Source: Winogradskyella sp.
Lineage (GTDB): Bacteria; Bacteroidota; Bacteroidia; Flavobacteriales; Flavobacteriaceae
Length of the DNA: 50,701 bases
Reading direction: 5' to 3'
Assembly: GCF_016744625.1 (NCBI RefSeq)
Contig: NZ_JADGDZ010000004.1
Coordinates: 44,304-95,004 of the forward strand
This document shows, piece by piece, positions 34,102 through 42,572 of this stretch. Below the pieces are notes generated by a model that searched no databases, was not told the DNA's origin, and saw only the letters and a program-made list of their open reading frames with translations. The number at the start of each line of letters is the position of its first letter. Positions within the stretch are counted from its first letter, which is position 1. A program made the translations under genes and the position numbers.

Positions 34102-35196
34102 ATGGCACAACAAACCTTAAAATTCTCAAGAACAGATTCCGCTAAGTTCTTCAAAACCTTAAACAAACGGGTTAACAATTACTTCAAAGAAAATAATATT
34201 AAAAAAACAGGAAACTGGAAACTTTATACAAAAGCTATAATAATGTTTGCATTATTACTAGGACCATTAGTATTATTATTAACAGTTGATTTACCAACTT
34301 GGCTACAGATTATATCTATGATGGTTATTGGTGTTGGTATGGCTGGTGTAGGAATGAATGTTATGCACGATGCAAACCATGGCTCTTTTTCTAGTAAAAA
34401 ATGGGTAAATAAGTTAATGGGAAGCAGCATACACATTTTAGCTGGTAACGATTACAACTGGAAAGTACAACACAATGTGTTACACCACACCTATACTAAC
34501 ATTCAAGGACATGATGAAGATATTGATGCTGGAAGAATTATTCGTTTTTCTAAACATTCTAAATGGCTAAAAATCCATCAATATCAAAAATATTATGCCT
34601 TTTTATTATATGGCTTATTAACTGTTAATTGGGCAATTACAACAGATTTTAAGCAAACATACCAATACCTTAAAAGAAAATTGTCTTATGGCGATTTCCC
34701 AAATCCTGCTACACAATGGACGAAGTTAATTGTTGGTAAGATAATATACTATTCTATTTGGGTGGCCTTACCTATGATTCTAGGTTATGCTTGGTGGCAA
34801 GTTTTAATCGGGTTTCTAATTATGCATTATACAGCAGGAATTATTCTAAGTGTGGTTTTTCAATTAGCACATGTAATGCCAAATACTGAAATGCCTTTAC
34901 CAGACGAAGATGGAAATATGAAAAACACATGGGCAATTCACCAACTATTTACGACTTCTAATTTTTCTCCTAAAAGCTGGATGGTAGAGTTTTATACTGG
35001 AGGTTTAAATAGACAAGTTGAACATCATTTATTTTCAAATATAAGTCATGTTCATTATAAAAATATCGCAAAAATAGTTAGAGAAACTGCCCATGAATTT
35101 AGTTTACCTTATAACGAATACAATTCTATTTGGACCGCTATTTCGGAACATTATCAGCAATTAAAAGAATTAGGTAAAAAACCAAGCATGGCTTAA
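34102..35196 (+). CDS. Membrane fatty acid / acyl-CoA desaturase
   Basis: This 364-residue integral membrane di-iron enzyme introduces a double bond into fatty acyl chains. Three histidine boxes are present: HDANH (89-93), HNVLHH (124-129) and QVEHH (305-309). The QxxHH third box is typical of front-end or linoleoyl-CoA-type desaturases; no cytochrome b5 domain is fused. Hydrophobic helices lie at about 43-63, 67-87, 165-180, 215-240 and 241-258. Regioselectivity cannot be read from sequence. The aminotransferase gene starts 31 bases downstream, so the two may share a transcript. Confidence 0.92.
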   Translation: MAQQTLKFSRTDSAKFFKTLNKRVNNYFKENNIKKTGNWKLYTKAIIMFALLLGPLVLLLTVDLPTWLQIISMMVIGVGMAGVGMNVMHDANHGSFSSKKWVNKLMGSSIHILAGNDYNWKVQHNVLHHTYTNIQGHDEDIDAGRIIRFSKHSKWLKIHQYQKYYAFLLYGLLTVNWAITTDFKQTYQYLKRKLSYGDFPNPATQWTKLIVGKIIYYSIWVALPMILGYAWWQVLIGFLIMHYTAGIILSVVFQLAHVMPNTEMPLPDEDGNMKNTWAIHQLFTTSNFSPKSWMVEFYTGGLNRQVEHHLFSNISHVHYKNIAKIVRETAHEFSLPYNEYNSIWTAISEHYQQLKELGKKPSMA

Positions 35197-35227
35197 TACA
35201 ATTCGCAGATTAAAACAACTAATTACA

Positions 35228-36412
35228 ATGAACCAACTTTCAGATAGAATTAACAATCTATCGACTTCAGCAACCCTTGCTATGGCAGCAAAAGCTCGAG
35301 AATTAAGAGCAGAGGGAAAAGACATTATCGGATTGAGTTTAGGAGAGCCAGATTTTAACACTCCAGATTTTATTAAAAATGCAGCCATAGAAGCTGTAAA
35401 TCAAAACTACAATAGCTACACACCAGTTGATGGTTATGTAGAGTTAAAAGAGGCTATTATCACTAAATTTAAACGTGATAATAATCTTAATTTCACCTTA
35501 CCGCAAATTGTGGTTTCTACAGGAGCAAAGCAAGCTTTATTCAACATTGCTGCAGTAATGTTAAATGAAGGAGATGAAGTTATTTTACCTTGTCCTTATT
35601 GGGTAAGTTACGCTGATATTGTAAAGCTTAATGATGGTGTACCAGTAGAAGTTGAAACTTCTATTGAGAACGATTTTAAAATGACCGCAGCACAGCTCGA
35701 AGCTGCTATTACTCCAAAAACAAAAATGATTTGGTATAGCTCTCCTTGTAACCCAAGTGGATCTGTTTATAGCAAAGATGAACTGAGAGCATTGGCAGAT
35801 GTTTTACAAAAATATCCTAATATATTTGTAGTCTCTGATGAAATTTACGAACATATCAACTTTATAGGTGGTCATTATAGTATGGCTGAGTTTTATGATA
35901 TGTACGACAGAACGATTACAGTAAATGGAGTATCGAAAGCCTTTGCAATGACTGGCTGGAGAATTGGATACATTGGCGCACCAGACTGGATTGCAAGAGC
36001 TTGTAATAAAATGCAAGGCCAAGTTACAAGTGGTGCAAATTGTATTGGACAACGTGCTGTAATTACGGCATTAGAAGCACCAGCATCTAGTGTACAATAT
36101 ATGGTAGATGAATTTAAAGTACGGCGTAAACTTATTTTAAATTTAATAAGTGAGATAGATGGTTTTAAAGCTAATGAACCAGAAGGAGCATTTTATGTAT
36201 TTCCTGATGTATCAGCATATTTCGGAAAGACCATAAAAGGCAAAACCATTAATAATGCTACAGATATGTCTTTATTCTTGTTAGAAGAAGCTTTAGTAGC
36301 TACTGTAACTGGTGAAGCATTCGGGAATCCTAATTGTATCCGAATTTCTTATGCGGCATCACAAGACAATATTAAAGAAGCAATTAAACGTATTAAAGAA
36401 GCGTTAAGCTAA
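35228..36412 (+). CDS. aspC: Class I/II PLP aminotransferase, aspartate type
   Basis: This 394-residue cytoplasmic enzyme is of the 1b aspartate aminotransferase subgroup. Seen are LSLGEPDFNTPDF (36-48), YTPVDGYVELKEAI (64-77), the N174 ligand in SSPCNPSGSVY, D204 and Y207 in VSDEIYEHI, the PLP lysine K237 in NGVSKAFAMTGWRIGY, and the C-terminal arginine in CIRISYA. The transfer is most likely aspartate to 2-oxoglutarate; prephenate can also be a substrate in this subgroup. A strong terminator follows. Confidence 0.9.
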   Translation: MNQLSDRINNLSTSATLAMAAKARELRAEGKDIIGLSLGEPDFNTPDFIKNAAIEAVNQNYNSYTPVDGYVELKEAIITKFKRDNNLNFTLPQIVVSTGAKQALFNIAAVMLNEGDEVILPCPYWVSYADIVKLNDGVPVEVETSIENDFKMTAAQLEAAITPKTKMIWYSSPCNPSGSVYSKDELRALADVLQKYPNIFVVSDEIYEHINFIGGHYSMAEFYDMYDRTITVNGVSKAFAMTGWRIGYIGAPDWIARACNKMQGQVTSGANCIGQRAVITALEAPASSVQYMVDEFKVRRKLILNLISEIDGFKANEPEGAFYVFPDVSAYFGKTIKGKTINNATDMSLFLLEEALVATVTGEAFGNPNCIRISYAASQDNIKEAIKRIKEALS

Positions 36413-36439
36413 TATAATACATCAATCGTCTTTTTAAAG

Positions 36440-36476
36440 AAAAGCTATAACGTGATTATTCCGTTATAGCTTTTTT
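36440..36476. terminator. Terminator after aspC, likely bidirectional
   Basis: AAAGCTATAACG and CGTTATAGCTTT pair around a nine-base loop, with six T after it. It lies between aspC and the stop codon of the small minus-strand gene, and an A run on the other side allows use in both directions. Confidence 0.88.
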
Positions 36477-36477
36477 A

Positions 36478-36717
36478 TTATAATGCAAAAAGCACCCAAA
36501 CCAATGTGATAAATATTATTAAAGTTAATCCTATGATCTTTACCCAAAGGATTCGATTTTCTTTTTTAAGTCTTCTTCTAATCTCTCTCAATTGCTTAGG
36601 AGTAGCTTTTGGTAAATTATATTCCGTTTTATTGTTTTTACCATAACCTCCTAGTGTCTTTTTAAACTTAGTACGTTTACCCATCATTCTTTCATTATTC
36701 TTCAATATTGTAATCAT
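36478..36717 (-). CDS. Small single-helix membrane protein, 79 residues
   Basis: The chain starts at ATG 36717 (MITILKNNERMMGKR). ATGs at 36687 or 36684 and a GTG at 36732 are alternatives. A highly basic region with TPKQLREIRRRLKKEN is followed by one hydrophobic helix (about 57-77) ending only two residues from the C-terminus, so the protein looks tail-anchored in the inner membrane with a basic cytoplasmic part. I do not recognise the family. The next gene upstream encodes a protein with similar layout and the related word IRQRLKSSQ. Confidence 0.55.
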   Translation of the reverse strand: MITILKNNERMMGKRTKFKKTLGGYGKNNKTEYNLPKATPKQLREIRRRLKKENRILWVKIIGLTLIIFITLVWVLFAL

Positions 36718-36815
36718 CGTTTGAGCTCCCACAATTTCTGAGTTTTAAAAGTTAAGTAAAGGCAATAGTATACAGTATTAACATAGAATACAATATGCTA
36801 TTAATAAGAATAAAA

Positions 36816-36839
36816 GACACTTAAAAAAAAGTGTCAGTT
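36816..36839 (-). terminator. Terminator between the two small membrane-protein genes
   Basis: On the minus strand GACACTT and AAGTGTC pair around six T and are followed by TTTT. It lies about 35 bases beyond the stop of the 82-residue gene, so the two small genes are probably separate transcripts. Confidence 0.65.
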
Positions 36840-36870
36840 AAAGATCAAAAAAGTAAATAGTCTGTACTAT

Positions 36871-37119
36871 TTAGAATAAAGCGACTAAAGCTATGGCAAA
36901 TACTGATAATTTTAAGATTACAGCGGTATGATTTACCATGTTTAGTTGAGAAGATTTTAGACGTTGTCTAATTCCGAATACTGATTTTGTAGTTGATTTG
37001 CTAAAGTTCTTCTTCACAACTGATTTGTAATTAGAATTTAACAATCCGTTGGTTGTAAAATGAGTTCCCTTAATGGGTTCTGGTACAAATTCTAATTCAT
37101 GATTTACAGCTAATTCCAT
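36871..37119 (-). CDS. Small C-terminally anchored protein, 82 residues
   Basis: From ATG 37119 the chain has an acidic start (MELAVNHELEFVPEP), a Ser/Lys-rich middle, the word GIRQRLKSSQ (49-58), and one hydrophobic helix (about 66-82) that ends at the last residue. It resembles the neighbouring 79-residue protein in layout and in the basic IR-[QR]-RLK word before the helix. No known family is recognised. The 207 bases upstream contain TGTTACA twice, five bases apart. Confidence 0.5.
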   Translation of the reverse strand: MELAVNHELEFVPEPIKGTHFTTNGLLNSNYKSVVKKNFSKSTTKSVFGIRQRLKSSQLNMVNHTAVILKLSVFAIALVALF

Positions 37120-37326
37120 AATTGATATTTTTAATTGGTTACATAAATATGACGCACAACTATTAAAAATGTTACAGCCTGTGTTACAACTATAGCTTTA
37201 TATTAAGCATATCAATTCGAAAAACAATCAATAAAAATATAGGCTAGCTATGTTTTAAAAAATCTTAAAAAAAAGTTGAAAATTTATTGATTTCTTCCAA
37301 AAATAAGATTAAATCCTAGTTGTAAA

Positions 37327-38829
37327 TCACCTATTTCTCCAGAAAAAAGGCGTCAATAATATAAGAATTGTGAATAATTCTAAACGTCCAAGAAGCATTA
37401 AAAATGAAGCCCACCACTTTCCTAAAGCAGGTAACGCAGAATAATTGTTAACAGGTCCAAAATCACCTAAGGCTGGTCCAACATTACCCAAACTAGAAGC
37501 TGATAGACCAATTGCAGATGTAAAATCTATTTGAAACATTGAAAAGACCAATGCTCCAACTATAAAGGACAACATGTAAAGGATAAAAAAGCCCAAAATA
37601 TTAAATACAATATCTTTAGATACAGATTTAGTGTTATAGCGTACAGGTAAGATTGCATTAGGATGTAAAGCTCGTTTAAATTCTATAAAACCATTTTTTA
37701 TCAAAATTAATTGGCGTACCACTTTTACTCCACCAGCTGTACTACCAGCAGAACCACCTAAGAACATTAAACCAAAAAAGAACACCGTTAAAAATGGCGT
37801 CCACATGGTATAATCTGCAGTAACAAATCCAGTAGTAGTAATAATTGCCAAAACTTGAAATAAGCCATGTCTAATAGCACTCTCTACTTCTCCTAACACC
37901 ATAGGATGGTCTATGGAAGATAGTGATACATCTGCTCTAAAATAAATTAAAAGTGCCGCAACTATTGTAAAAACAGCAATGAACTTAAAATAAAGTTTAA
38001 ACTCTTCGTCTTGTATGATTTTTGAAACTTTTCCTTTAAACATAAAGTAACTCAAGACAAAATTAGTCCCAGCTAAAAACATAAAAAACATGATGATATA
38101 TTGTATAGCAGGATTATCATTCCAATGAGCTATACTTGCATTTTTTGTAGAGAATCCACCTGTAGACAACGTACTCAACGCATGGTTTATGGCATCAAAA
38201 AACGACATTCCAGCAACTTGTAAAAGAATTGTTTCTGCTGCTGTATAACCAACATAGATTAACCATAAACGTTTAGCTGTATCTGTAATTCTAGGATGTA
38301 ATTTATCGCCACCTGGACCAGGCGCCTCTGCAGCAAATAACTGCATTCCACCGACTCCAAGTAAAGGTAAAATAGCAATGGCCAATACAATGATTCCCAT
38401 ACCACCAATCCAATGGGTTGTACTTCTCCAAAACAAAACACCTTTGGGCACTACTTCTATATCATTTAGAATACTAGCACCTGTAGTGGTATAACCAGAC
38501 ATGGTTTCAAAAAAAGCATCTGTAAATGACGGAATAGCTTCTGTAACCAAATATGGCAATGTTCCTGTTAAAGACATCACTATCCAACCAAAAGCTACAA
38601 CAATATAACCTTCGCGTTTATTCATTTCTTTGCGATGGTTTTTCGTACCAATCATGGCAAAAGAGCCAATTAGTAAAGTTGCTAAACCAGCAAGAAATAA
38701 TTGGAAGGTAACACCATCTTTATAGATGAAGCTTATTAATGTGGCAATCATCATAAAACCACCATTAAACAATAATAGCAATCCAAAAAAATGGAAAATG
38801 ATTTTATAATTAAGCTTAATACGAGACAT
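37327..38829 (-). CDS. trkH: TrkH-family potassium uptake channel
   Basis: TrkH forms the K+-conducting dimer in the inner membrane. The 500-residue protein shows the four M1-P-M2 repeats; pore-loop regions include MSGYTTTGAS, ALSTLSTGGFSTKN, ITTTGFVTADY and LSASSLGNVGPALG, each with the single selectivity-filter glycine typical of the family. It starts three bases after trkA, so expression and assembly are coupled. In an Na+-pumping marine bacterium it supplies K+ against the Na+ load. Confidence 0.95.
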   Translation of the reverse strand: MSRIKLNYKIIFHFFGLLLLFNGGFMMIATLISFIYKDGVTFQLFLAGLATLLIGSFAMIGTKNHRKEMNKREGYIVVAFGWIVMSLTGTLPYLVTEAIPSFTDAFFETMSGYTTTGASILNDIEVVPKGVLFWRSTTHWIGGMGIIVLAIAILPLLGVGGMQLFAAEAPGPGGDKLHPRITDTAKRLWLIYVGYTAAETILLQVAGMSFFDAINHALSTLSTGGFSTKNASIAHWNDNPAIQYIIMFFMFLAGTNFVLSYFMFKGKVSKIIQDEEFKLYFKFIAVFTIVAALLIYFRADVSLSSIDHPMVLGEVESAIRHGLFQVLAIITTTGFVTADYTMWTPFLTVFFFGLMFLGGSAGSTAGGVKVVRQLILIKNGFIEFKRALHPNAILPVRYNTKSVSKDIVFNILGFFILYMLSFIVGALVFSMFQIDFTSAIGLSASSLGNVGPALGDFGPVNNYSALPALGKWWASFLMLLGRLELFTILILLTPFFWRNR

Positions 38830-38832
38830 AGC

Positions 38833-40182
38833 TTATGAGAAAAAAGTTTCTACTTCAGAAATGGATCGTGGTAAACAACATACAACAACCCTATCTCCTG
38901 ATTCAATTTTAAAACTTCCTAAAGGAATTAACCCATTACCATCTCTAATAACTCCGCCAAAAATAGCTGATCTAGGGAAATTTAAATCCTTTATGAGTTT
39001 ATTAGTGATTTTAGAATCTGGCTTCACCACGAATTCTAAAAGTTCAGCATTCATATTTGTTAGTTTGGTCATAGCTACAACCTCGCCTTTTCTTATGTAT
39101 CTAAATATATTGTTTGCTGCTAATAATTTTTTATTGATTAGAGTATCTATACCAATAGAGTGAGACAATTGGTAATAATCCATGTTTTCAACTAAAGCGA
39201 TGGTTTTCTTTACTCCTTTAGACTTTGCTAAAAGACAAGACATAATATTAGTTTCAGAATTACCAGTTACTGAAATAAAAGCATCCATTTCAGAAATATT
39301 TTCTTCTTCTAAAATCTCAACATTTCTACCATCACCACAAATAATTAAAGCATTCGGTAAATCTTCGGCTAAATCTTCGGCTACGGTTTTTTTACTTTCT
39401 ACAAGTTTTACATTGAACTTACTTGCACAAAGGTCTTTTGCTGTTTTATAACCTATTTGACTTCCGCCAAGAATCATTACATTCTTAATATCTACCTTAA
39501 CTTTTCCTGATAATTCAAATAATTCATCATCACCTCCTTTAGAAGTAATAAAAACCACTTTATCACCTTCTTTAAAAATAGTATCTCCTCTAGGTATGAT
39601 CGTATATTGAGTTCCATAACGCTGAATTACGATAGGAATAAAGTGTAACTCAGAATATAATTCAGCTGCTTCTTTTACGGTTTTACCAACAAATGTTGCA
39701 GTCCTAGATAAACGCAAACCTTGCATGGTAAGTGCTCCACCTTCAAACTCATAAGTATCATTAAACCCATACTGATTTAATAAAAGTTCTATTTCTGAAG
39801 CCGCTAAAGACTCTGGTGAAATTAATTCGTCGATTCCAAATTTCGAAAACCCAACGGTTTCTTTATTATCTATAAATTCTGTATTAGAAATACGCGCAAT
39901 TGTTCGTTTTGCGCCAAGTTGTTTAGCTATAACGCTAGCTGTTATATTTATACTCTCTGAAGATGTAACAGCAATAAAAAGCTCTGCTTTTTCTATACGA
40001 GCTTCTCTTAGGATAGCAATTGAAGTAGCGTCACCTTTTATGGTCTTTATATCTAAATGCTCTCCTGCGTAGGACAAGCTATCTTTTTTTGTATCTATAA
40101 GTGTTATCTCTTGCGACTCGTAGGATAATAATTTTGCTAAATGAAATCCTACCTCTCCTGCACCTGCGATAATTATCTTCAT
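38833..40182 (-). CDS. trkA: TrkA, cytoplasmic gating subunit of Trk
   Basis: TrkA binds nucleotides and opens TrkH. The 449-residue protein has two tandem RCK units, each a Rossmann nucleotide site plus a TrkA-C lobe: KIIIAGAGEVGFHLAKLL at the N-terminus and VMILGGSQIGYKTAKDL near 233-249. Acidic strand ends for the ribose (LIDTKK and LVESKK) are kept. It is the first gene of the trkA-trkH pair with its own promoter. Confidence 0.95.
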   Translation of the reverse strand: MKIIIAGAGEVGFHLAKLLSYESQEITLIDTKKDSLSYAGEHLDIKTIKGDATSIAILREARIEKAELFIAVTSSESINITASVIAKQLGAKRTIARISNTEFIDNKETVGFSKFGIDELISPESLAASEIELLLNQYGFNDTYEFEGGALTMQGLRLSRTATFVGKTVKEAAELYSELHFIPIVIQRYGTQYTIIPRGDTIFKEGDKVVFITSKGGDDELFELSGKVKVDIKNVMILGGSQIGYKTAKDLCASKFNVKLVESKKTVAEDLAEDLPNALIICGDGRNVEILEEENISEMDAFISVTGNSETNIMSCLLAKSKGVKKTIALVENMDYYQLSHSIGIDTLINKKLLAANNIFRYIRKGEVVAMTKLTNMNAELLEFVVKPDSKITNKLIKDLNFPRSAIFGGVIRDGNGLIPLGSFKIESGDRVVVCCLPRSISEVETFFS

Positions 40183-40205
40183 TATTATTTATTAAAATAA
40201 ACATG

Positions 40206-40213
40206 CAAATATA
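40206..40213 (-). promoter_or_regulatory. -7 element of the trkA-trkH promoter
   Basis: On the minus strand TATATTTG matches TAnnTTTG exactly, 23 bases before the start codon. It shares the 118-base divergent gap with the menG promoter. Confidence 0.68.
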
Positions 40214-40279
40214 CTAAGAAGTTGCAAGTTAATAAGTACCTAAAGTATTTAAAGTTATAAGTACTATAGAACTTATCCA

Positions 40280-40287
40280 TATATTTG
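40280..40287 (+). promoter_or_regulatory. -7 element of the menG-porT promoter
   Basis: TATATTTG fits the consensus exactly and ends 13 bases before ATG 40301, so the leader is very short. Confidence 0.65.
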
Positions 40288-40300
40288 CAAAAATTTTTTG

Positions 40301-41032
40301 ATGGCTAAAAAAGTAAATCCATATAAAGATAGTGACCAATCTAAAAAGGTTCAGGTTACAAAAATGTTTGACACCATATCTAAGGAATATGATGGATTAA
40401 ACAGAGTCATCTCTTTTGGTATTGATGTAAAGTGGCGAAATAAAGTGGTAAAACTGGTTGCCAATAAAAATCCAAAAAACATCTTAGACATTGCAACTGG
40501 AACAGGTGATTTAGCAATTAGTCTAACATCTACAAATGCTAAAGAAATTATTGGGTTAGATATTAGTGATGGCATGTTAGAAGTTGGTCGTCAGAAAATA
40601 AGTTCTAAGAAATTGGAGGATATTATCTCAATGGTTGTTGGTGATTCTGAAGATTTACCATTTGAAGACAATACCTTTGATGCTATTACTGTTGCTTTTG
40701 GAGTTCGTAATTTTGAGAATTTAGAAAAAGGGCTTTCTGAAATTCTGAGAGTTTTAAAACCTAATGGAATTTTTGTTATTTTAGAGACTTCTGTGCCTAC
40801 AAATCCGATTTACAAAGCTGGATACAACATACACACTAAACTAATTATGCCTACAATAGGAAAACTATTTTCTAAAGATAAAGTCGCTTATACTTATTTA
40901 AGCGAATCTGCTTCTGTTTTTCCTTATGGAGAAGCTTTGAACAATATTTTAAGAAAAATTGGGTTTATTAGTGTCGAAGACAAACCACAAACAATGGGTG
41001 TGGCAACAATTTATACAGCATCTAAAGCATAA
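40301..41032 (+). CDS. menG: Demethylmenaquinone methyltransferase
   Basis: The enzyme adds the last methyl group in menaquinone synthesis, feeding the quinone used by Na+-NQR. The 243-residue chain has the UbiE/MenG signature [19 protein letters not shown] and KWRN, SAM motif [13 protein letters not shown] and [16 protein letters not shown]. The ATG at 40301 is preferred over the TTG directly before it. PorT starts one base after its stop codon. The name ubiE is used for the same family, but menaquinone is the expected quinone of Bacteroidota. Confidence 0.95.
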   Translation: MAKKVNPYKDSDQSKKVQVTKMFDTISKEYDGLNRVISFGIDVKWRNKVVKLVANKNPKNILDIATGTGDLAISLTSTNAKEIIGLDISDGMLEVGRQKISSKKLEDIISMVVGDSEDLPFEDNTFDAITVAFGVRNFENLEKGLSEILRVLKPNGIFVILETSVPTNPIYKAGYNIHTKLIMPTIGKLFSKDKVAYTYLSESASVFPYGEALNNILRKIGFISVEDKPQTMGVATIYTASKA

Positions 41033-41033
41033 T

Positions 41034-41753
41034 ATGAAGAAAATAATAATTTTCATAGCATTTTTAGTAGCGTTTCAAAGCGCATCAGCTCAGCTATTCA
41101 CTAAAGAGAAAGTAGCTAATAACATTGATAATATTGATCAAAAGTTTTTGTCTTGGGGTTATTTTTTAGGTTTTAATCAATATGATTTCAAATTTAACTA
41201 TAACGAAGATTTAGAAGACATTCTCGTAGATAAAGATGTTTTTGGTTTTCATCTTGGTCTTGTTGGAGATATGCGAATTAATGATTACTTAAATCTTAGA
41301 TTAGAGCCAGGAGTATTCTTTGCCACTAGAAACTTAAACTATAACGAAAGTTATTTTGATGGTATGGAATTTAATGACTCTGATTTACTTAGAGAAGTTA
41401 AGTCTACCTATATCCATATACCACTTTTATTAAAAGTATCAACTAAACGTATTAATAATTTTAAACCCTTTATTATTGGTGGTATTTCTACAGCGTTAAA
41501 TCTTTCTAGTAATGAAGAGAACCCAGATGATAATAGTGCTGGCCAATTTAGAATGACAAAAAACACGCTTTTTTACGAGATTGGTTTTGGTGTAGATTTG
41601 TACTTACTCTACTTTAAATTCACTCCTTCTATTCGCGGTATTTTTGCTATGAATGATGAAATCGTTAGAGATGCAGATCCAAATAGTCCATGGACAGGAA
41701 ATGTTGCTAAAATGCAAACTAGAGGTATCTTTATCAATTTTACTTTCCAATAG
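41034..41753 (+). CDS. porT: PorT/SprT-like type IX secretion outer-membrane protein
   Basis: This 239-residue protein has a signal peptide (MKKIIIFIAFLVAFQSASAQ) and the eight-stranded-barrel look of the PorT family: FGFHLGLVGDMRINDYLNLR, LEPGVFF, STYIHIPLLLK, KPFIIGGIS and a terminal aromatic-rich strand IFINFTFQ. PorT/SprT is needed for T9SS secretion and gliding in Porphyromonas and Flavobacterium; its exact role is unclear. The start one base after menG shows cotranscription. Its 3' end overlaps the convergent trmH-family gene by 14 bases. Confidence 0.88.
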   Translation: MKKIIIFIAFLVAFQSASAQLFTKEKVANNIDNIDQKFLSWGYFLGFNQYDFKFNYNEDLEDILVDKDVFGFHLGLVGDMRINDYLNLRLEPGVFFATRNLNYNESYFDGMEFNDSDLLREVKSTYIHIPLLLKVSTKRINNFKPFIIGGISTALNLSSNEENPDDNSAGQFRMTKNTLFYEIGFGVDLYLLYFKFTPSIRGIFAMNDEIVRDADPNSPWTGNVAKMQTRGIFINFTFQ

Positions 41754-42474
41754 ATTGTCGCCTAAATTCGCTCAAAACTATTGCTGTAGCATTAGCGACA
41801 TTCAGGCTTTCTGTAGACTTAGTATTACCAAATTGAGGAATGGTAACCTTTCGTTTTACTTTAGACTCAATAACGTTAGAAATCCCGTTGGCCTCATTTC
41901 CTAAAATCACAATACCTTCATTAGGTAAATCTGTAGTATAAATATTTTCACCATTCATAAATGCACCAAATACTTCAGTTATACTAGATTCTAAATAAGT
42001 TTCTAAATTTAAATAACTCACATTAACACGTGTTAAAGAACCCATTGTTGCTTGTATAACCTTAGTATTATAACAATCAACTGTATTTAAACTACAAACC
42101 AAATCTTTGACACCATACCAATCGCAAAGACGAATTATAGTCCCTAAATTACCCGGATCTCTAATAGCATCTAAGGCAATAATTAAACCTATTCCTGAGG
42201 GATCCTGTTGCTTTGGCATTTTAAAAACTGCCAAAGCTGTATTGGGATTTTTTAATGTCGAAATCTTCTTTAAGTCCACTTCAGAAATTTCTAAAATACG
42301 ATTAGCTGGTACATCAAAAATAGATTTTGTTGTATATAAGGTTTCAAGTTCAAAATCTGAATTGAGAAATTCATTAATCCCTTTTATCCCTTCAACTATA
42401 AATAAGCCGAGTTGCTGTCTGTATTTTTTTTGACCTAAACTTTTAATTAACTTTATTTGATTCTTTGATAACAT
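41740..42474 (-). CDS. SpoU/TrmH-family RNA 2'-O-methyltransferase
   Basis: This 244-residue protein has an N-terminal substrate-binding lobe (about 1-95) and the SPOUT knot domain with ALDAIRDPGNLGTIIRLCDW (motif 1), GIVILGNEANGIS (motif 2) and SLNVANATAIVLSEF (motif 3). The target nucleotide, rRNA or tRNA, cannot be told from sequence. It is divergent from tamL across 98 bases and overlaps the end of porT. Confidence 0.92.
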   Translation of the reverse strand: MLSKNQIKLIKSLGQKKYRQQLGLFIVEGIKGINEFLNSDFELETLYTTKSIFDVPANRILEISEVDLKKISTLKNPNTALAVFKMPKQQDPSGIGLIIALDAIRDPGNLGTIIRLCDWYGVKDLVCSLNTVDCYNTKVIQATMGSLTRVNVSYLNLETYLESSITEVFGAFMNGENIYTTDLPNEGIVILGNEANGISNVIESKVKRKVTIPQFGNTKSTESLNVANATAIVLSEFRRQSIGK

Positions 42475-42572
42475 TAAAATGTCTTTACATTTGTTATTAT
42501 TAATACAAAGTAAATCTTTTTTGGACTAATATTTGTATAGCTTAATCATTATCAAAAAAAACGATACAACTT

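Noticed and set aside
37155..37195. TGTTACA direct repeat upstream of the 82-residue gene as an operator
   Set aside because: Only two 7-base copies in AT-rich DNA, with no link to a known regulator; too weak to call.
41740..41753. Overlap of the porT and trmH-family genes as a frameshift sign
   Set aside because: Both proteins have complete, family-like C-termini. The overlap is a normal convergent arrangement.
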